Shown: piece after piece, positions 26,429 through 35,724 of the stretch | Layout: each line of letters starts with the position of its first letter | Numbering within the stretch: the stretch's first letter is position 1 | Assembly (NCBI RefSeq): GCF_013240295.1 | Contig: NZ_JABETK010000002.1 | Coordinates: forward strand, 1,612,001 to 1,676,000 | Direction of reading: 5' to 3' | From: Neoaquamicrobium sediminum | GTDB taxonomy: Bacteria; Pseudomonadota; Alphaproteobacteria; Rhizobiales; Rhizobiaceae | DNA length: 64,000 nucleotides | The notes under the pieces: model-generated | What the model was told of the DNA's origin: nothing | What the model saw: the letters and a program-made list of their open reading frames with translations, nothing else | Databases searched by the model: none | Position numbers and translations under genes: made by a program

Positions 26429-28093
26429 ATGACGGGCTCCGTCGTCCTTATCAATCTCGCAGGCGCCGTTGCGCTGCTGTTGTGGGCCACCCGCATGGTC
26501 CGCACCGGCGTCGAACGCGCCTATGGCGACGTCCTGCGCCGCAAGCTGCGCGGCACGTTGCGCAATCCGCTGCTCGCGGTCGCGGCCGGCGGTGCGCTGG
26601 CGATTGCATTCCAGAGCGCAACCGCCGTCTCCCTGCTGGTCGGCTCCTTCGCCGGGTCCGGTATCGTCACGGGCGCCGCAGGCCTCGTCGCCGTGCTCGG
26701 CGCGGACCTCGGCTCCGCCTTCGTCGTCAAGCTCCTGTCTTTCGATCTGTCACTGCTCGTGCCGATCGCGCTCTTCGTCGGCACGACGATCTTTCTGGCC
26801 ACCGAGCGCCGCGCATGGCGCCAGTTCGGGCGCATCCTGGTCGGCGTCGGCCTGCTGATCCTGTCGCTGCGCCTCATCGGCGAGGCGTCAGAACCCCTGC
26901 GTGAGAGCGGCATCCTGCCGGTCGTCGTCAACTACCTCGCCGCCGACCCCGTCACCGCGTTCCTGATCGCGGCCGTCGCGACCTGGCTCTTCCATTCCAG
27001 CGTCGCGTTCATCCTGCTCATCGTCGCACTGGCCGCGCGCGGCCTCGTGCCAGCCGAGCTCGGCATCGTCATGGTGCTCGGCGCAAACCTCGGCGGCGGG
27101 CTGATCGCGGCGATGCTGTCGCGTACCATGTCGCCGCCCAGCCGCGTCGTGCCGCTCGGCAATCTCGCGATCCGGGCCATCGGCGCGTTGCTGGCATTGG
27201 CCGGCATTGTCTGGCTGCACCCGCCGCTGGAACTGCTGGGCGCGAGCGTGCCGTTGCAGATCGTCCACGCGCACATTGTCTTCAACGTGGCGCTCGTGAT
27301 TGCGGGCATTCCGTTTGCTGGCCTCGTCGCCCGCACGATCGAGCGGCTGCTCGCCTATGCCGCGCCGCCGGTTCCGGTCTCGTTCGAGGACAAGGATACG
27401 AACGCGCTCGATCCCGAAGCGCTGGGCACCCCGTCGCGCGCGCTCGCCAATGTTACGCGCGCGGTCGTCGGCGTATGCGAGACCATCGAGGTGATGTTGA
27501 AGAACATCATGGAGCTCTACGAGGAGCCCGATCGTGCGCGCATGGCGGCGCTTGCCGCGCTTGACGACCGGGTGGACCGCAGGCACGCGGCGATCAAGCT
27601 CTATTTGGCGCGCATCACCACCGGCCAGATGAATGACGACGAGGCCCGGCGCACGCAGGAGCTTCTTGGCGCCTGCGTGAAGCTGGAGCAGGTCGGCGAC
27701 ATCATCGTGCGCAACATGCTCGTACATGTCGGCAAGAAGCTGGACCGTGGCCTGAACTTCACGCCGGAAGGCTGGCGCGAATTGTTGAACCTGCATGCGG
27801 CGGTAGTTGCCAATGCCCGCCTCGCCTTCAACGTCCTGATCTCACGCGACACCGAAACCGCGCTGCAGCTCGTGCGCGAGAAGGATCGGCTGCGCGATGT
27901 CGAGCGCGCGACCAGCCGCAGCCACTTCGAGCGTCTGCGCGAAGGAACGCCGCGCAGCGTCGAGACGAGTTCGCTCCACCTCGACACGATCCGCGACTTG
28001 AAGCAGATTAACTCCCTGCTCGCCTCCATCGCCTATCCTGTGCTCGAGGAGCGCGGCATGCTGGGCGGCACCCGGCTCAAGGCAGCGGAGTAG
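26429..28093 (+). CDS. Na+/phosphate cotransporter family protein with PhoU-like tail
   Basis: The 554-residue protein has about eight to nine membrane helices in two inverted repeats, each with the Q/S-rich Na/Pi signature: ALAIAFQSATAVSLLVGSFA in the first and ATWLFHSSVAFILLIVALAA in the second. From about residue 340 a soluble PhoU-like helical domain follows (NVTRAVVGVCETIEVMLKNI). The architecture is that of bacterial NptA/YjbB-type Na/Pi transporters, which move phosphate in symport or export. It is not in a pst/pho cluster. The last 40 bases of the gene have a diverged copy 510 bases downstream. Confidence 0.92.
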   Translation: MTGSVVLINLAGAVALLLWATRMVRTGVERAYGDVLRRKLRGTLRNPLLAVAAGGALAIAFQSATAVSLLVGSFAGSGIVTGAAGLVAVLGADLGSAFVVKLLSFDLSLLVPIALFVGTTIFLATERRAWRQFGRILVGVGLLILSLRLIGEASEPLRESGILPVVVNYLAADPVTAFLIAAVATWLFHSSVAFILLIVALAARGLVPAELGIVMVLGANLGGGLIAAMLSRTMSPPSRVVPLGNLAIRAIGALLALAGIVWLHPPLELLGASVPLQIVHAHIVFNVALVIAGIPFAGLVARTIERLLAYAAPPVPVSFEDKDTNALDPEALGTPSRALANVTRAVVGVCETIEVMLKNIMELYEEPDRARMAALAALDDRVDRRHAAIKLYLARITTGQMNDDEARRTQELLGACVKLEQVGDIIVRNMLVHVGKKLDRGLNFTPEGWRELLNLHAAVVANARLAFNVLISRDTETALQLVREKDRLRDVERATSRSHFERLREGTPRSVETSSLHLDTIRDLKQINSLLASIAYPVLEERGMLGGTRLKAAE

Positions 28094-28140
28094 AGCGCAT
28101 AGACCCGATTGGTAAGAAGCGGAACGCTCCGTCTCGTTCA

Positions 28141-28515
28141 ATAAAGCTGCGCGTCGTTCCAGGCATCTACGGTCTGGCCCGGCTCGCCGGCGACGCCCCC
28201 ATCCCGGACTGGGCCAATGGTGCCGGCTTTTCAGCGATAGTCCGCGCCGACGACGAGCTTACCATCGTCTGCCCGCAGGACCGTATACCGAATCAGGTGG
28301 ACGCAGACCGCAACTGGCGCTGCTTTCGCAGTCTCGGCCCGTTCGCGTTCGATGCGACCGGAATCGTGCTCTCGCTCATTCAACCCCTGTCCACGCAGGG
28401 CGTCGGCGTCTTTGTCGTCTGCACCTTCGACGGGGAACATATCCTCGTTCCCGAGCGAAACTGGGACAAATCGCGGGCTTTTCTTGAGGGCGCCGGCCAT
28501 GTCTTTGTGGAGTAA
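28141..28515 (+). CDS. ACT-domain-like protein, start codon unclear
   Basis: The frame from about 28141 reads as a complete ACT-like protein: KLRVVPGIYGLARLAGDAP, then FSAIVRADDELTIVCPQD, NWRCFRSLGPFAFDATGIVL and GVGVFVVCTFDGEHILVP. Such paired ACT repeats bind amino acids and usually regulate. No ATG, GTG or TTG precedes the conserved start; the first usual codon is GTG at 28297, which would leave only the second ACT unit. So either a rare start codon is used, the start was lost, or there is a base error near 28138. The gene sits between the transporter and a diverged copy of that transporter's 3' end. Confidence 0.7.
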   Translation: MKLRVVPGIYGLARLAGDAPIPDWANGAGFSAIVRADDELTIVCPQDRIPNQVDADRNWRCFRSLGPFAFDATGIVLSLIQPLSTQGVGVFVVCTFDGEHILVPERNWDKSRAFLEGAGHVFVE

Positions 28516-28560
28516 GGATCAAGGCCCTGCCCGCCTCAATCGCCCATCCAGGGTTAGAGG

Positions 28561-28600
28561 GGGCGGCATGCTGGGCGCTGCCCGGTTGAAGGCGGCGGAA
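28561..28600 (+). repeat. Diverged copy of the 3' end of the Na/Pi transporter gene
   Basis: These 40 bases match 28051-28090 at 32 positions and would encode MLGAARLKAAE, compared with MLGGTRLKAAE at the transporter's C-terminus. The copies are 510 bases apart and flank the ACT-like gene. It looks like the trace of an old tandem duplication or of an insertion beside the transporter gene. Confidence 0.55.
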
Positions 28601-28631
28601 TGGCCGCCGCCTCCCTCCAAGCCGTCCTCGT

Positions 28632-31600
28632 TCAGGCGAAAACGTCCGCCACATAGCGCCCGTGGTCCCGCTCCACCGTGTCGGCCCAGTCTTCCGCCTG
28701 CGCCTCGCTCGCGCCTGAAGCCTCTCGGTAGATGCGGATCAGCGTTTCGCGCACGGCGGGCGCCATGTGCCTGCCGTCGCCGCAGACGAAGACCGTAGCG
28801 TCCTGCCGGAAGAGCGCCTCCACGCGCTGCCGCTCCGTCCAGACCCGATGCTGCACGAACGTGACCTCGCCGTCAGGCTGTTCCGAAAACGCCGGCAGCA
28901 CGGTGACGACCCCGTCCCTCTCCCAGTCCGACAGCTCGTCGCGATAGAGATAGTCGACATCGGCGTGGTTGGTGCCGAAGAACAGCAGAGCCGGGCCGAC
29001 CTCCTGCCCGCCGGCCTTCTGCGCCGCGCGCTCCTGCAGGAAGCCGCGGAACGGCGCAAGTCCGGAGCCGGCGCAGATCATCACCATCGGCTTTGCCGGG
29101 TCTGCCGGCGGGTGGAAGCGCGCATTGGAGGGTCGAACCGCGATCGAAACACGGTCGCCCGCTTGCAGCGATGCGAGGTAGGACGACGCCACGCCCCGGT
29201 ACTGGCCGGCGCCCGAGAGAGCCGGCGCATCGACCACAGCGATCGTCAGCGTCACATGATCGGGCTTCCACAAGGGCGACGACGAGATCGAGTACTGCCG
29301 CGCCTTCATCGGCGGCAGCATCTGCAGATAGGCCTCGAACGTGAGCGGGCACGACTGGAACCGGTCGAGCAGGTCGATGACGCTGCACCGCCGGCTAAGG
29401 ACGTCTGCGTCGTATCCGTCACCGGCAAGTCGCTCCAGTTCTGCCTTCTCCGGCGGGCAACGCGTTGCGGCGGCGGCAAGCGCACCGACCTGCGCCCGCG
29501 TTGCAGGCTGCGACAGTTCCACATAGTTCGACAGAAGCTCCGCGCAGCTCACGGGGTGGCCCACCGGTAGACCTGACGCACCCTGCGCACGGTTGATGAC
29601 GACCATCGTATCCGCCGCCAGCCCGAACCGGCGCAGCACGCGATCGACGGCGGCCTCGGGGTTGCGCGCCAGAACGGCCAGATAGTCGCCCGCGCGGTAG
29701 GTCATGCCTTCCGGCAGCCTGAATTCGATATGCCGCTTTGAGCGCGCGCCGGGCGCCGTCATGTCGACCAGCTCCCGGTTTTCGGTGACGACGCCCTGTT
29801 CGAGGTCGCCTAGCCGCAGCGCGCTCTCGCGCCCGCCCTTCACGAATTCGAGCTCGAGCGTGGCGGTTGGCTCCGCGACCGCGATTGTCCGCCCGAATGC
29901 CTCGCCCAGCGCCGGCCATAGCCCCGCATACCAGGCATCGAAGCTGCCGAAGAAGTCGCCGCCCGAATCCGCTTCGCCGCGCTCGCCGGCCCGCTTTGCG
30001 CCAGCCTTTTCAAGTGCGGCATCCACCCGCTTGGGGATCGCCTGATAGGTGCGCGCCCACTGGCGGTTGCCGCAACCGAAGACAGCGAAGGTGAGCCCGT
30101 CCAGCGACCCCGCCTTCAGGTCTTCCACCGAAGCGACGAACTGACGTGCATTGTCCGGCGGCTGGCCTTCGTAGGACGCTGTCACCACCACCAGAGCGCC
30201 ATCCGTCGGCAGGTTGTTGGCATAGTCGTCCATCGGCGCGACGACGGCGTCGAACCCGTTGGCGGCCGCGTCCGCCGCGATCCTGCCGGCAAACGCCTCG
30301 GACGAGCCGGTATTGCTCCCGTAGAGCACCAGCAGTCGTGTCGCGGCTTCGCCCTCCGGCAGCGAAACCTTTGCCGGAGCCGCGAGCGGCTTTTGCGGCG
30401 CGGTCAGCGGCTTGCCGCGCGTCAGCGTCTGCGACGAGCGGCGCGCTTTGGCGCGGATCTTCAGGTTGTCCGGCTTGATCGTCAGCGTCTCGTGAATCTT
30501 GAGCTGGTAGGCCGGGTCGTCGAAGACGAAGTCGAACCGCTGCAGCATCATCGCAAGCACAAGCTGCGCTTCCTGCATGGCGAATGGGCGGCCAATGCAG
30601 GCGCGTTTGCCGGTGCCAAAGGGTTTCCACGCGTTCGGCGGAAGCTGCTCTGCATTTTCCGGCGCGAACCGCTCGGGGCGGAATGCTTCCGCGTCCTCGC
30701 CCCACACCGCCGGGTCTCGGTGCAGCATCGGCTCCAGGATCATCACAGTATCGCGTGTCGTCAGGTTGTATTTGCCCGCAATGACGGTGTCTTCCAGCGG
30801 CTTGACCGCAAAGGCGGCGGCAGTCGGCCAGATGCGCAGGCTCTCCATCAGCACCTGCTCGATGTAGCGAAGCTGTGCCAGATGTTCGACGCGGGGCACC
30901 TCGTCGCCTAGCACCTCGTCGACCACGGCGCGCGCCTTCTGCAGCACCTCGGGGTTTTTCAGGAGCAGATAGGTCGCGAACGAAAGCAGCCCGCTGGTCG
31001 TCTCGTGCCCGGCGATCAGGAACGTGATCATCTGATAGGCGATGTTTTCCTCCGAGAGCTTCTCGCCCGTTTCCGGGTCGACACCGTTGAGCATGCGGCT
31101 GAGAAGATCGTCCTTTTCCGCTCCCTTCGGATCGCTCTTGCGTTCCGCGATCAGGTCCTGCGCGACGCCGCGAAGCAGGTCTGAATCGGCCTGGTACTGA
31201 CGCGCCGTGGAAAGCATCAGGTTGCTGACCAGCTTTGGCCGGCGCGCCCTTTGGCCGGATTCAGCCAGCGCTCCCACCATCGCCCCGACGAACGGGTGCA
31301 TCTCATTCTGGTAGAAGCTGTTGAAGCGATAGTCGAAAGCGCACAGCGCGATCGTATCGAGCGTCAGCCGCGTCATGTTGTCGGGCACGTCGATCACCGC
31401 GTCGGGGCCGAACCGCTCCCACCGCACGAACATCTGGTCGGCGATGTCGAGCATCTTGTCGAACATCGAGCGCACGCCGATCGGCCCGAATGCCGGCATC
31501 AGAATGCGATGCGCCTTGCCCCAGTTCGGCTCTTCGCTATGGGCAGTAAACAGCCCATCGCCGGCAAAGGCGCGGATTTCCTCCAGCGGCGCGTGCACGC

Positions 31601-31814
31601 GCTTGTTGAAACGCGTCTCGTCGCACAGCTCATTCACGAGTTCCTGCGAACTCGCCACATACATCTCGCGATCGAGGATCTTCAGCTTGAAGAAGGGGCC
31701 GTACGTCCTGGCAAGCCCCATGAGGCTTTGGACAGGGTTCTGCGCATCCAGCTCGGTCAGGTTACCGATGATCGGCTTCAGCGGCGGTTGCGGTACATGG
31801 TTCGTTGCGGGCAT
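28632..31814 (-). CDS. Self-sufficient cytochrome P450 / NADPH-P450 reductase fusion (CYP102-like)
   Basis: The 1060-residue protein joins a P450 and a diflavin reductase, as in P450 BM3. In the P450 part, the oxygen-activating I helix is AGHETTSG (268-275), the E-R-R motif ESLR is at 325-328, and the haem Cys406 is in PFGTGKRACIGR. An Ala/Pro-rich linker leads to a flavodoxin-like FMN domain (LLVLYGSNTGSSEAFAGRI) and an FAD/NADPH reductase (RQYSISSSP; MICAGSGLAPFRGFLQER; VFVCGDGRHM). CYP102 enzymes hydroxylate fatty acids using NADPH directly. A TetR gene is divergent and likely its repressor. The protein is cytoplasmic. Confidence 0.96.
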   Translation of the reverse strand: MPATNHVPQPPLKPIIGNLTELDAQNPVQSLMGLARTYGPFFKLKILDREMYVASSQELVNELCDETRFNKRVHAPLEEIRAFAGDGLFTAHSEEPNWGKAHRILMPAFGPIGVRSMFDKMLDIADQMFVRWERFGPDAVIDVPDNMTRLTLDTIALCAFDYRFNSFYQNEMHPFVGAMVGALAESGQRARRPKLVSNLMLSTARQYQADSDLLRGVAQDLIAERKSDPKGAEKDDLLSRMLNGVDPETGEKLSEENIAYQMITFLIAGHETTSGLLSFATYLLLKNPEVLQKARAVVDEVLGDEVPRVEHLAQLRYIEQVLMESLRIWPTAAAFAVKPLEDTVIAGKYNLTTRDTVMILEPMLHRDPAVWGEDAEAFRPERFAPENAEQLPPNAWKPFGTGKRACIGRPFAMQEAQLVLAMMLQRFDFVFDDPAYQLKIHETLTIKPDNLKIRAKARRSSQTLTRGKPLTAPQKPLAAPAKVSLPEGEAATRLLVLYGSNTGSSEAFAGRIAADAAANGFDAVVAPMDDYANNLPTDGALVVVTASYEGQPPDNARQFVASVEDLKAGSLDGLTFAVFGCGNRQWARTYQAIPKRVDAALEKAGAKRAGERGEADSGGDFFGSFDAWYAGLWPALGEAFGRTIAVAEPTATLELEFVKGGRESALRLGDLEQGVVTENRELVDMTAPGARSKRHIEFRLPEGMTYRAGDYLAVLARNPEAAVDRVLRRFGLAADTMVVINRAQGASGLPVGHPVSCAELLSNYVELSQPATRAQVGALAAAATRCPPEKAELERLAGDGYDADVLSRRCSVIDLLDRFQSCPLTFEAYLQMLPPMKARQYSISSSPLWKPDHVTLTIAVVDAPALSGAGQYRGVASSYLASLQAGDRVSIAVRPSNARFHPPADPAKPMVMICAGSGLAPFRGFLQERAAQKAGGQEVGPALLFFGTNHADVDYLYRDELSDWERDGVVTVLPAFSEQPDGEVTFVQHRVWTERQRVEALFRQDATVFVCGDGRHMAPAVRETLIRIYREASGASEAQAEDWADTVERDHGRYVADVFA

Positions 31815-31868
31815 GAAAGCACCTCTGGAAAAAGCCGGCGCTTGACGGTCAGCCGGCAGACAACTAAA

Positions 31869-31880
31869 TTACAAACGTAA
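31869..31880. promoter_or_regulatory. Short inverted repeat between P450 and TetR genes
   Basis: TTAC-AAAC-GTAA forms a small inverted repeat in the AT-rich 93-base gap between the divergent P450 and TetR genes. It is a plausible half of a TetR operator, but it is short and only one copy is clear. Confidence 0.35.
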
Positions 31881-31907
31881 AATAGTAAGCAGGCAGGGGC
31901 TTGTAAA

Positions 31908-32522
31908 GTGGCGGATGTCAAAAACAGAAAAGCGCGGGAAGACGACCCCCGTTACAGGCGCAGCCTCTCGGCGATCCTCGACGCGGTCACCAGCCTCATC
32001 GAGGCGCATTCGCTTGCTGAAATCTCGATAACGCGGGTCGTTGAGGCCGCCGGCGTCACCCGCCCCACCTTTTACCAGCACTTCGCCGACGTGCCGGCTG
32101 CGGCAAGAGTGGCCGGCCTAGCAAGACTGGAGGCGGCATTCCCGCCGCCTGAGCCGCTGTCCGATCTGGGGACGCTGACCCCGCAAGCCTTGCGCACGCA
32201 TATCGTCGGCCACGTCGAGCCGGTTCTGCGTCACCTGTGCGAGCACCGAGTCTTCTATCTGCGCATCCTCGACGGTGCGGGAAACGTCGCCTTCTTCGAG
32301 GAGATCGTATCCTTCGTCTCCGGCCGCATGTTGCCGGACGTCTTCGAGATCGCCGCGCGGGAGGGAGGGGCCGAGACCGAAGACCTCATCGCCGTCACAG
32401 CAGGCGGCGTCATGTGGCTGACCATCCGCTGGCTTCGGGGCGAACCGGCGCCCGAAAACGCCGAGCAGATGGCCCATCGCATAGCGGGCCTCACGCCCGC
32501 CATGGTCACACGGATCGGTTGA
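31908..32522 (+). CDS. TetR-family transcriptional regulator
   Basis: The 204-residue product has a TetR helix-turn-helix (LSAILDAVTSLIEAHSLAEI, VTRPTFYQHFADVPAAARVA) and an effector-binding domain with no close match that I recognise. It starts at GTG 31908 after an AGGCAGGGG element. It is divergent from the P450-reductase fusion; fatty-acid-responsive repressors commonly control CYP102 genes from this position (BM3R1 in Bacillus is the known case, from the same superfamily). The ligand is probably a fatty acid or similar hydrophobic compound, by inference. Confidence 0.88.
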   Translation: MADVKNRKAREDDPRYRRSLSAILDAVTSLIEAHSLAEISITRVVEAAGVTRPTFYQHFADVPAAARVAGLARLEAAFPPPEPLSDLGTLTPQALRTHIVGHVEPVLRHLCEHRVFYLRILDGAGNVAFFEEIVSFVSGRMLPDVFEIAAREGGAETEDLIAVTAGGVMWLTIRWLRGEPAPENAEQMAHRIAGLTPAMVTRIG

Positions 32523-32551
32523 GAGGACGAAGCCTGCCGGCGCGTGCCAGC

Positions 32552-33001
32552 CTAGGCCAGCAATTCCTTGACGATGGCGCTGGCGCGCGAAAAGTCGATC
32601 CGGCCCGGATAACGCTCTTTCAGCACGGCCATCACCGCGCCCATGTCGCGCAGGCTGGCCGCCCCCGTCTCGGCGATCACGTCCGCGCAGATGCGCCGCA
32701 GCTCGTCCTCGCCTATCTGGCGCGGCAGGAATTCCTTGACGATCTCGATCTCGGCGCGCTCCGCGGCCGCCAGTTCCGGACGCCCGCCATCGGCGAACGC
32801 CTTGGCCGATTCCTCGCGCTGCTTGACCATCTTGGTCAGGATCTGGAGAATCTCGTCATCGCTGACCCGCTCCTTGCCGACGCCGCGATTGGCGATGTCC
32901 CTGTCCTGGATCGCAGCAGTGATCAGCCGCAGCGTCGCGACGCGGATCCTGTCCTGGCTTTTCTGCGCATCCCTCAATGCCTGGGCGATTGTGTCGCGCA
33001 T
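32552..33001 (-). CDS. GatB/YqeY domain protein
   Basis: The 149-residue protein is a stand-alone YqeY, the helical domain also found at the C-terminus of GatB. Conserved features include LRLITAAIQDRDIANRG, DDEILQILTKMVKQREES and EFLPRQIGEDELRRI. In GatB the domain contacts tRNA, and YqeY may bind tRNA or act in tRNA-dependent amidation, but this is unproved. The ATG at 33001 fits the family start. It is divergent from carA, an arrangement common in rhizobia. Confidence 0.92.
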   Translation of the reverse strand: MRDTIAQALRDAQKSQDRIRVATLRLITAAIQDRDIANRGVGKERVSDDEILQILTKMVKQREESAKAFADGGRPELAAAERAEIEIVKEFLPRQIGEDELRRICADVIAETGAASLRDMGAVMAVLKERYPGRIDFSRASAIVKELLA

Positions 33002-33189
33002 GACTGTTCCTTTGTTTCGCCGGCGTGCGTTGCCGATCATTGACCGCGCCAAGGCCTTCGCCTATGGACCGGACCATACTATCTATAACGCGGCGAAGGC
33101 CAGAAGGTCCCCGCCAGGCTGCAGTCTGCGCGATATGTCCCGCCGACGGGATGATTGCAAGCGCGGTCTCTCAGGAACGGAGAACGGCG

Positions 33190-34410
33190 ATGGTCGACAA
33201 GAACGACGCGAGCACGAGCGCGCCCTGGGCGCAGAGGAAGCCCACCGCACTTCTGGTGCTCGCCGACGGCACGGTGATCGAAGGCTTCGGACTGGGCGCG
33301 ACCGGCCACGTCGTTGCCGAGGTCTGCTTCAACACCGCGCTCACCGGCTACCAAGAAATCCTCACCGATCCGTCCTATGCCGGCCAGATCGTCACCTTCA
33401 CCTTCCCGCATATCGGCAATATCGGCGCCAATGGCGAGGACATTGAGGACCTGAACCCGGCTGCGCGCGCCGGCGCCGTCGGCGCGGTCTTCAAGGCCGA
33501 CATCACCGCACCGTCGAACTACCGCTCCGCAGAAGGCCTGAACGACTGGCTCAAGCGGCGCGGCATCATCGCCATGAGCGGCATCGACACGCGGGCGCTC
33601 ACGGCCCTGATCCGTGAAAAGGGCGCGCCCAACGCCGTCATCGCCCACGCGCCGGACGGCAATTTCGACGTCGCGGCCCTCACGAAGGAAGCGCAAGCCT
33701 GGTCCGGCCTCGTCGGCCTCGACCTGGCGAAGGACGTCACCTCCGGCCAGTCCTCGGTGTGGAACGAGACGCCCTGGGAGTGGAACAAGGGTTATAGCGA
33801 GACGGCCGGCGAGCCCGCCATGCACATCGTCGCCATCGACTACGGTGTGAAGCGCAACATCCTGCGCCTTCTGGCGGGTCTCGGCGCCAAGGTCACCGTA
33901 GTGCCCGCAAAGACCCAGGCCGAGGACATTCTGGCGATGAAGCCGGACGGCATCTTCCTGTCCAACGGCCCCGGCGATCCGGCCGCCACCGGTGACTATG
34001 CCGTGCCCGTCATCAAGGACCTTCTGGAAGCGGACCTGCCCATCTTCGGCATCTGCCTCGGCCATCAGATGCTGGCGCTCGCCGTTGGCGGCAAGACGGT
34101 CAAGATGCACCAGGGCCACCACGGCGCGAACCACCCGGTGAAGGACCACACCACCGGCAAGGTCGAGATCGTGTCGATGAATCACGGCTTCGCGGTGGAT
34201 TCGAAGTCCCTGCCGGAAGGCGTTGAAGAGACTCACATTTCGCTGTTCGACAATTCCAACTGCGGCATCGCGCTTGCCGGCAAGCCGGTCTTCTCCGTGC
34301 AGCATCACCCGGAAGCCTCGCCGGGCCCGCAGGATTCGCACTACCTCTTCCGCCGCTTCGCCAACCTCATCCGGGCCCGCCAGGGCGAACCCGCGCTCGC
34401 CGAGCGCTAG
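33190..34410 (+). CDS. carA: Carbamoyl-phosphate synthase small subunit CarA
   Basis: CarA is the glutaminase subunit that supplies ammonia to CarB for carbamoyl phosphate, the precursor of arginine and pyrimidines. This 406-residue protein has the N-terminal CPSase domain ([33 protein letters not shown] block) and a class I glutamine amidotransferase domain with the nucleophile Cys in [13 protein letters not shown] and the catalytic His/Glu in [12 protein letters not shown]. carB lies 13.5 kb downstream on the same strand, so the two are not an operon. The start at 33190 follows an AACGGAG-like site. Confidence 0.97.
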   Translation: MVDKNDASTSAPWAQRKPTALLVLADGTVIEGFGLGATGHVVAEVCFNTALTGYQEILTDPSYAGQIVTFTFPHIGNIGANGEDIEDLNPAARAGAVGAVFKADITAPSNYRSAEGLNDWLKRRGIIAMSGIDTRALTALIREKGAPNAVIAHAPDGNFDVAALTKEAQAWSGLVGLDLAKDVTSGQSSVWNETPWEWNKGYSETAGEPAMHIVAIDYGVKRNILRLLAGLGAKVTVVPAKTQAEDILAMKPDGIFLSNGPGDPAATGDYAVPVIKDLLEADLPIFGICLGHQMLALAVGGKTVKMHQGHHGANHPVKDHTTGKVEIVSMNHGFAVDSKSLPEGVEETHISLFDNSNCGIALAGKPVFSVQHHPEASPGPQDSHYLFRRFANLIRARQGEPALAER

Positions 34411-34416
34411 TCGGGC

Positions 34417-34920
34417 CTACCTGGCCCCGGCGCGCCGCCGCCTGCGGCCGAAACCCAGCAGGCGCGCCAGAGCCATCGTCATCAGCGCGCCGATCCCGAA
34501 CCCCGCTGCCGCCCAGGCCAGCCCGTGCGGCGTGATCGGCAGCGCCGGCTCGAAGTCGCGCCACGCGCCCCGCACGAGCCTTTCGTCGTATCCGCGAGTC
34601 AGCGCCAGCGGCCGCGCGATCGGCGGCATCGCGCCCATGCGCTCCACCTGCTCGGCAAGGCTTTCATAGCGCGCCACCGCCTCGCGCATGCTGATGCCAC
34701 GGTCGCGGAAGAACGTCTCCGCGGATTCGCTGTACAGCGCCAGCGCCTCCTCGCGGCTCAGTCCGCTGCGCACCGCATCCTCGTCGAAGCGCGCGACCAC
34801 GGCCTGCATCTCCTCGATCGCGCCTCCCAGCCGCTGCCTGTACTGTTGCGCGAACTCCGGTGCCTGGCCCGCCGCAAGCGCCACGGCGATCCCGCCCGCC
34901 ATGACTGCCGTTCTGCGCAT
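34417..34920 (-). CDS. DUF2937 family membrane protein
   Basis: The 167-residue product resembles DUF2937. It has an N-terminal hydrophobic segment (TAVMAGGIAVALAAGQAPEF) with the characteristic FAQQYRQRLGGAIEEM after it, a helical periplasmic part, and a C-terminal membrane helix (GLAWAAAGFGIGALMTMALA) ending in a basic tail (RRRRRAGAR) that sets the C-terminus in the cytoplasm. The function is unknown. It ends six bases from the convergent carA. Confidence 0.8.
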   Translation of the reverse strand: MRRTAVMAGGIAVALAAGQAPEFAQQYRQRLGGAIEEMQAVVARFDEDAVRSGLSREEALALYSESAETFFRDRGISMREAVARYESLAEQVERMGAMPPIARPLALTRGYDERLVRGAWRDFEPALPITPHGLAWAAAGFGIGALMTMALARLLGFGRRRRRAGAR

Positions 34921-35023
34921 GATCGCCACCAGCCTTCCTCCCGCTATCCCGCCGCCACCGCGGCGCACCCAAAGACCCTCTCCAACGTCCCTGCCATAGC
35001 CATGGTTTCATCGAGGTGACCGG

Positions 35024-35057
35024 GTGACGTAAAGGTGCCGTCTTGCGTAAACGTCAC
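35024..35057. promoter_or_regulatory. Inverted repeat upstream of hemerythrin gene
   Basis: GTGACGT (35024-35030) and ACGTCAC (35051-35057) form a perfect 7-base inverted repeat with a 20-base spacer, about 80 bases before the hemerythrin start. It may be a regulator site. It is weak evidence by itself. Confidence 0.35.
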
Positions 35058-35137
35058 GACAGCCTATCTAGGAGGCGGTTACCAAAAGATACCGCCCTCG
35101 TTCGAACCGACTTCCCACCGCAGGAATGCCCTTACCC

Positions 35138-35701
35138 ATGAGTTTCACCATCGATCTTCTCGACGACGCGACACGGCCGAAGGCGCCCAGGATCGAGGGC
35201 CTCACCGAGCCGCAGCGCATGCAGGGCCGCCGGCTCGCCATGATCCACGCAATGCACCTGCGCCAGATGGCCGAAGTGCGGCAGGTCATGGAGCATGTCA
35301 CGGCCGGCGAAATGCAGGTGGACGCGCTCGGCGAAGCGCTGTCGGACATGCAGATGAGCCACAACTACCGGGTCTTCGGCAGTCTCTGCGGTCAGGAGTG
35401 CCGCATGCTCACCTTCCACCACACCGCCGAGGATCGGATGCTGTTTCCGGCGCTTGCGGCGCAGGACAATGACGGTCTGCGCAAGGTGGTCGAGCGCCTC
35501 GCCGCCGAGCACGAGGTCATCCATCACCTGATAGAGCGCATGGAGGCCGCAGCCCGAGCCGCGAGGAGCGAACCCGGCCCGGAAACCTTTGCCAGCCTGC
35601 GCAGATCGTTCGAGACGCTGGAACGCGTCGTCGTCTCCCACTTCGGCTACGAGCAGGAAGAACTCGAGGAAGCGCTCGGCTACTACGAGATCGACATCTG
35701 A
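35138..35701 (+). CDS. Hemerythrin domain-containing protein
   Basis: The 187-residue helical protein carries His/Glu motifs of a hemerythrin-like four-helix bundle with a di-iron site: RLAMIHAMHLRQM, RMLTFHHTAEDRMLFPAL (H-x-x-E-x-x) and EHEVIHHLIERME plus HFGYEQEELEEAL. It probably binds a non-haem di-iron centre and senses or handles O2, NO or iron. The ATG at 35138 (MSFTID) is preferred; another ATG at 35126 adds four residues. It is transcribed toward the zinc peptidase gene, which ends 24 bases away. Confidence 0.9.
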   Translation: MSFTIDLLDDATRPKAPRIEGLTEPQRMQGRRLAMIHAMHLRQMAEVRQVMEHVTAGEMQVDALGEALSDMQMSHNYRVFGSLCGQECRMLTFHHTAEDRMLFPALAAQDNDGLRKVVERLAAEHEVIHHLIERMEAAARAARSEPGPETFASLRRSFETLERVVVSHFGYEQEELEEALGYYEIDI

Positions 35702-35724
35702 CCTGACACGTCGGTAAAGGCGCG

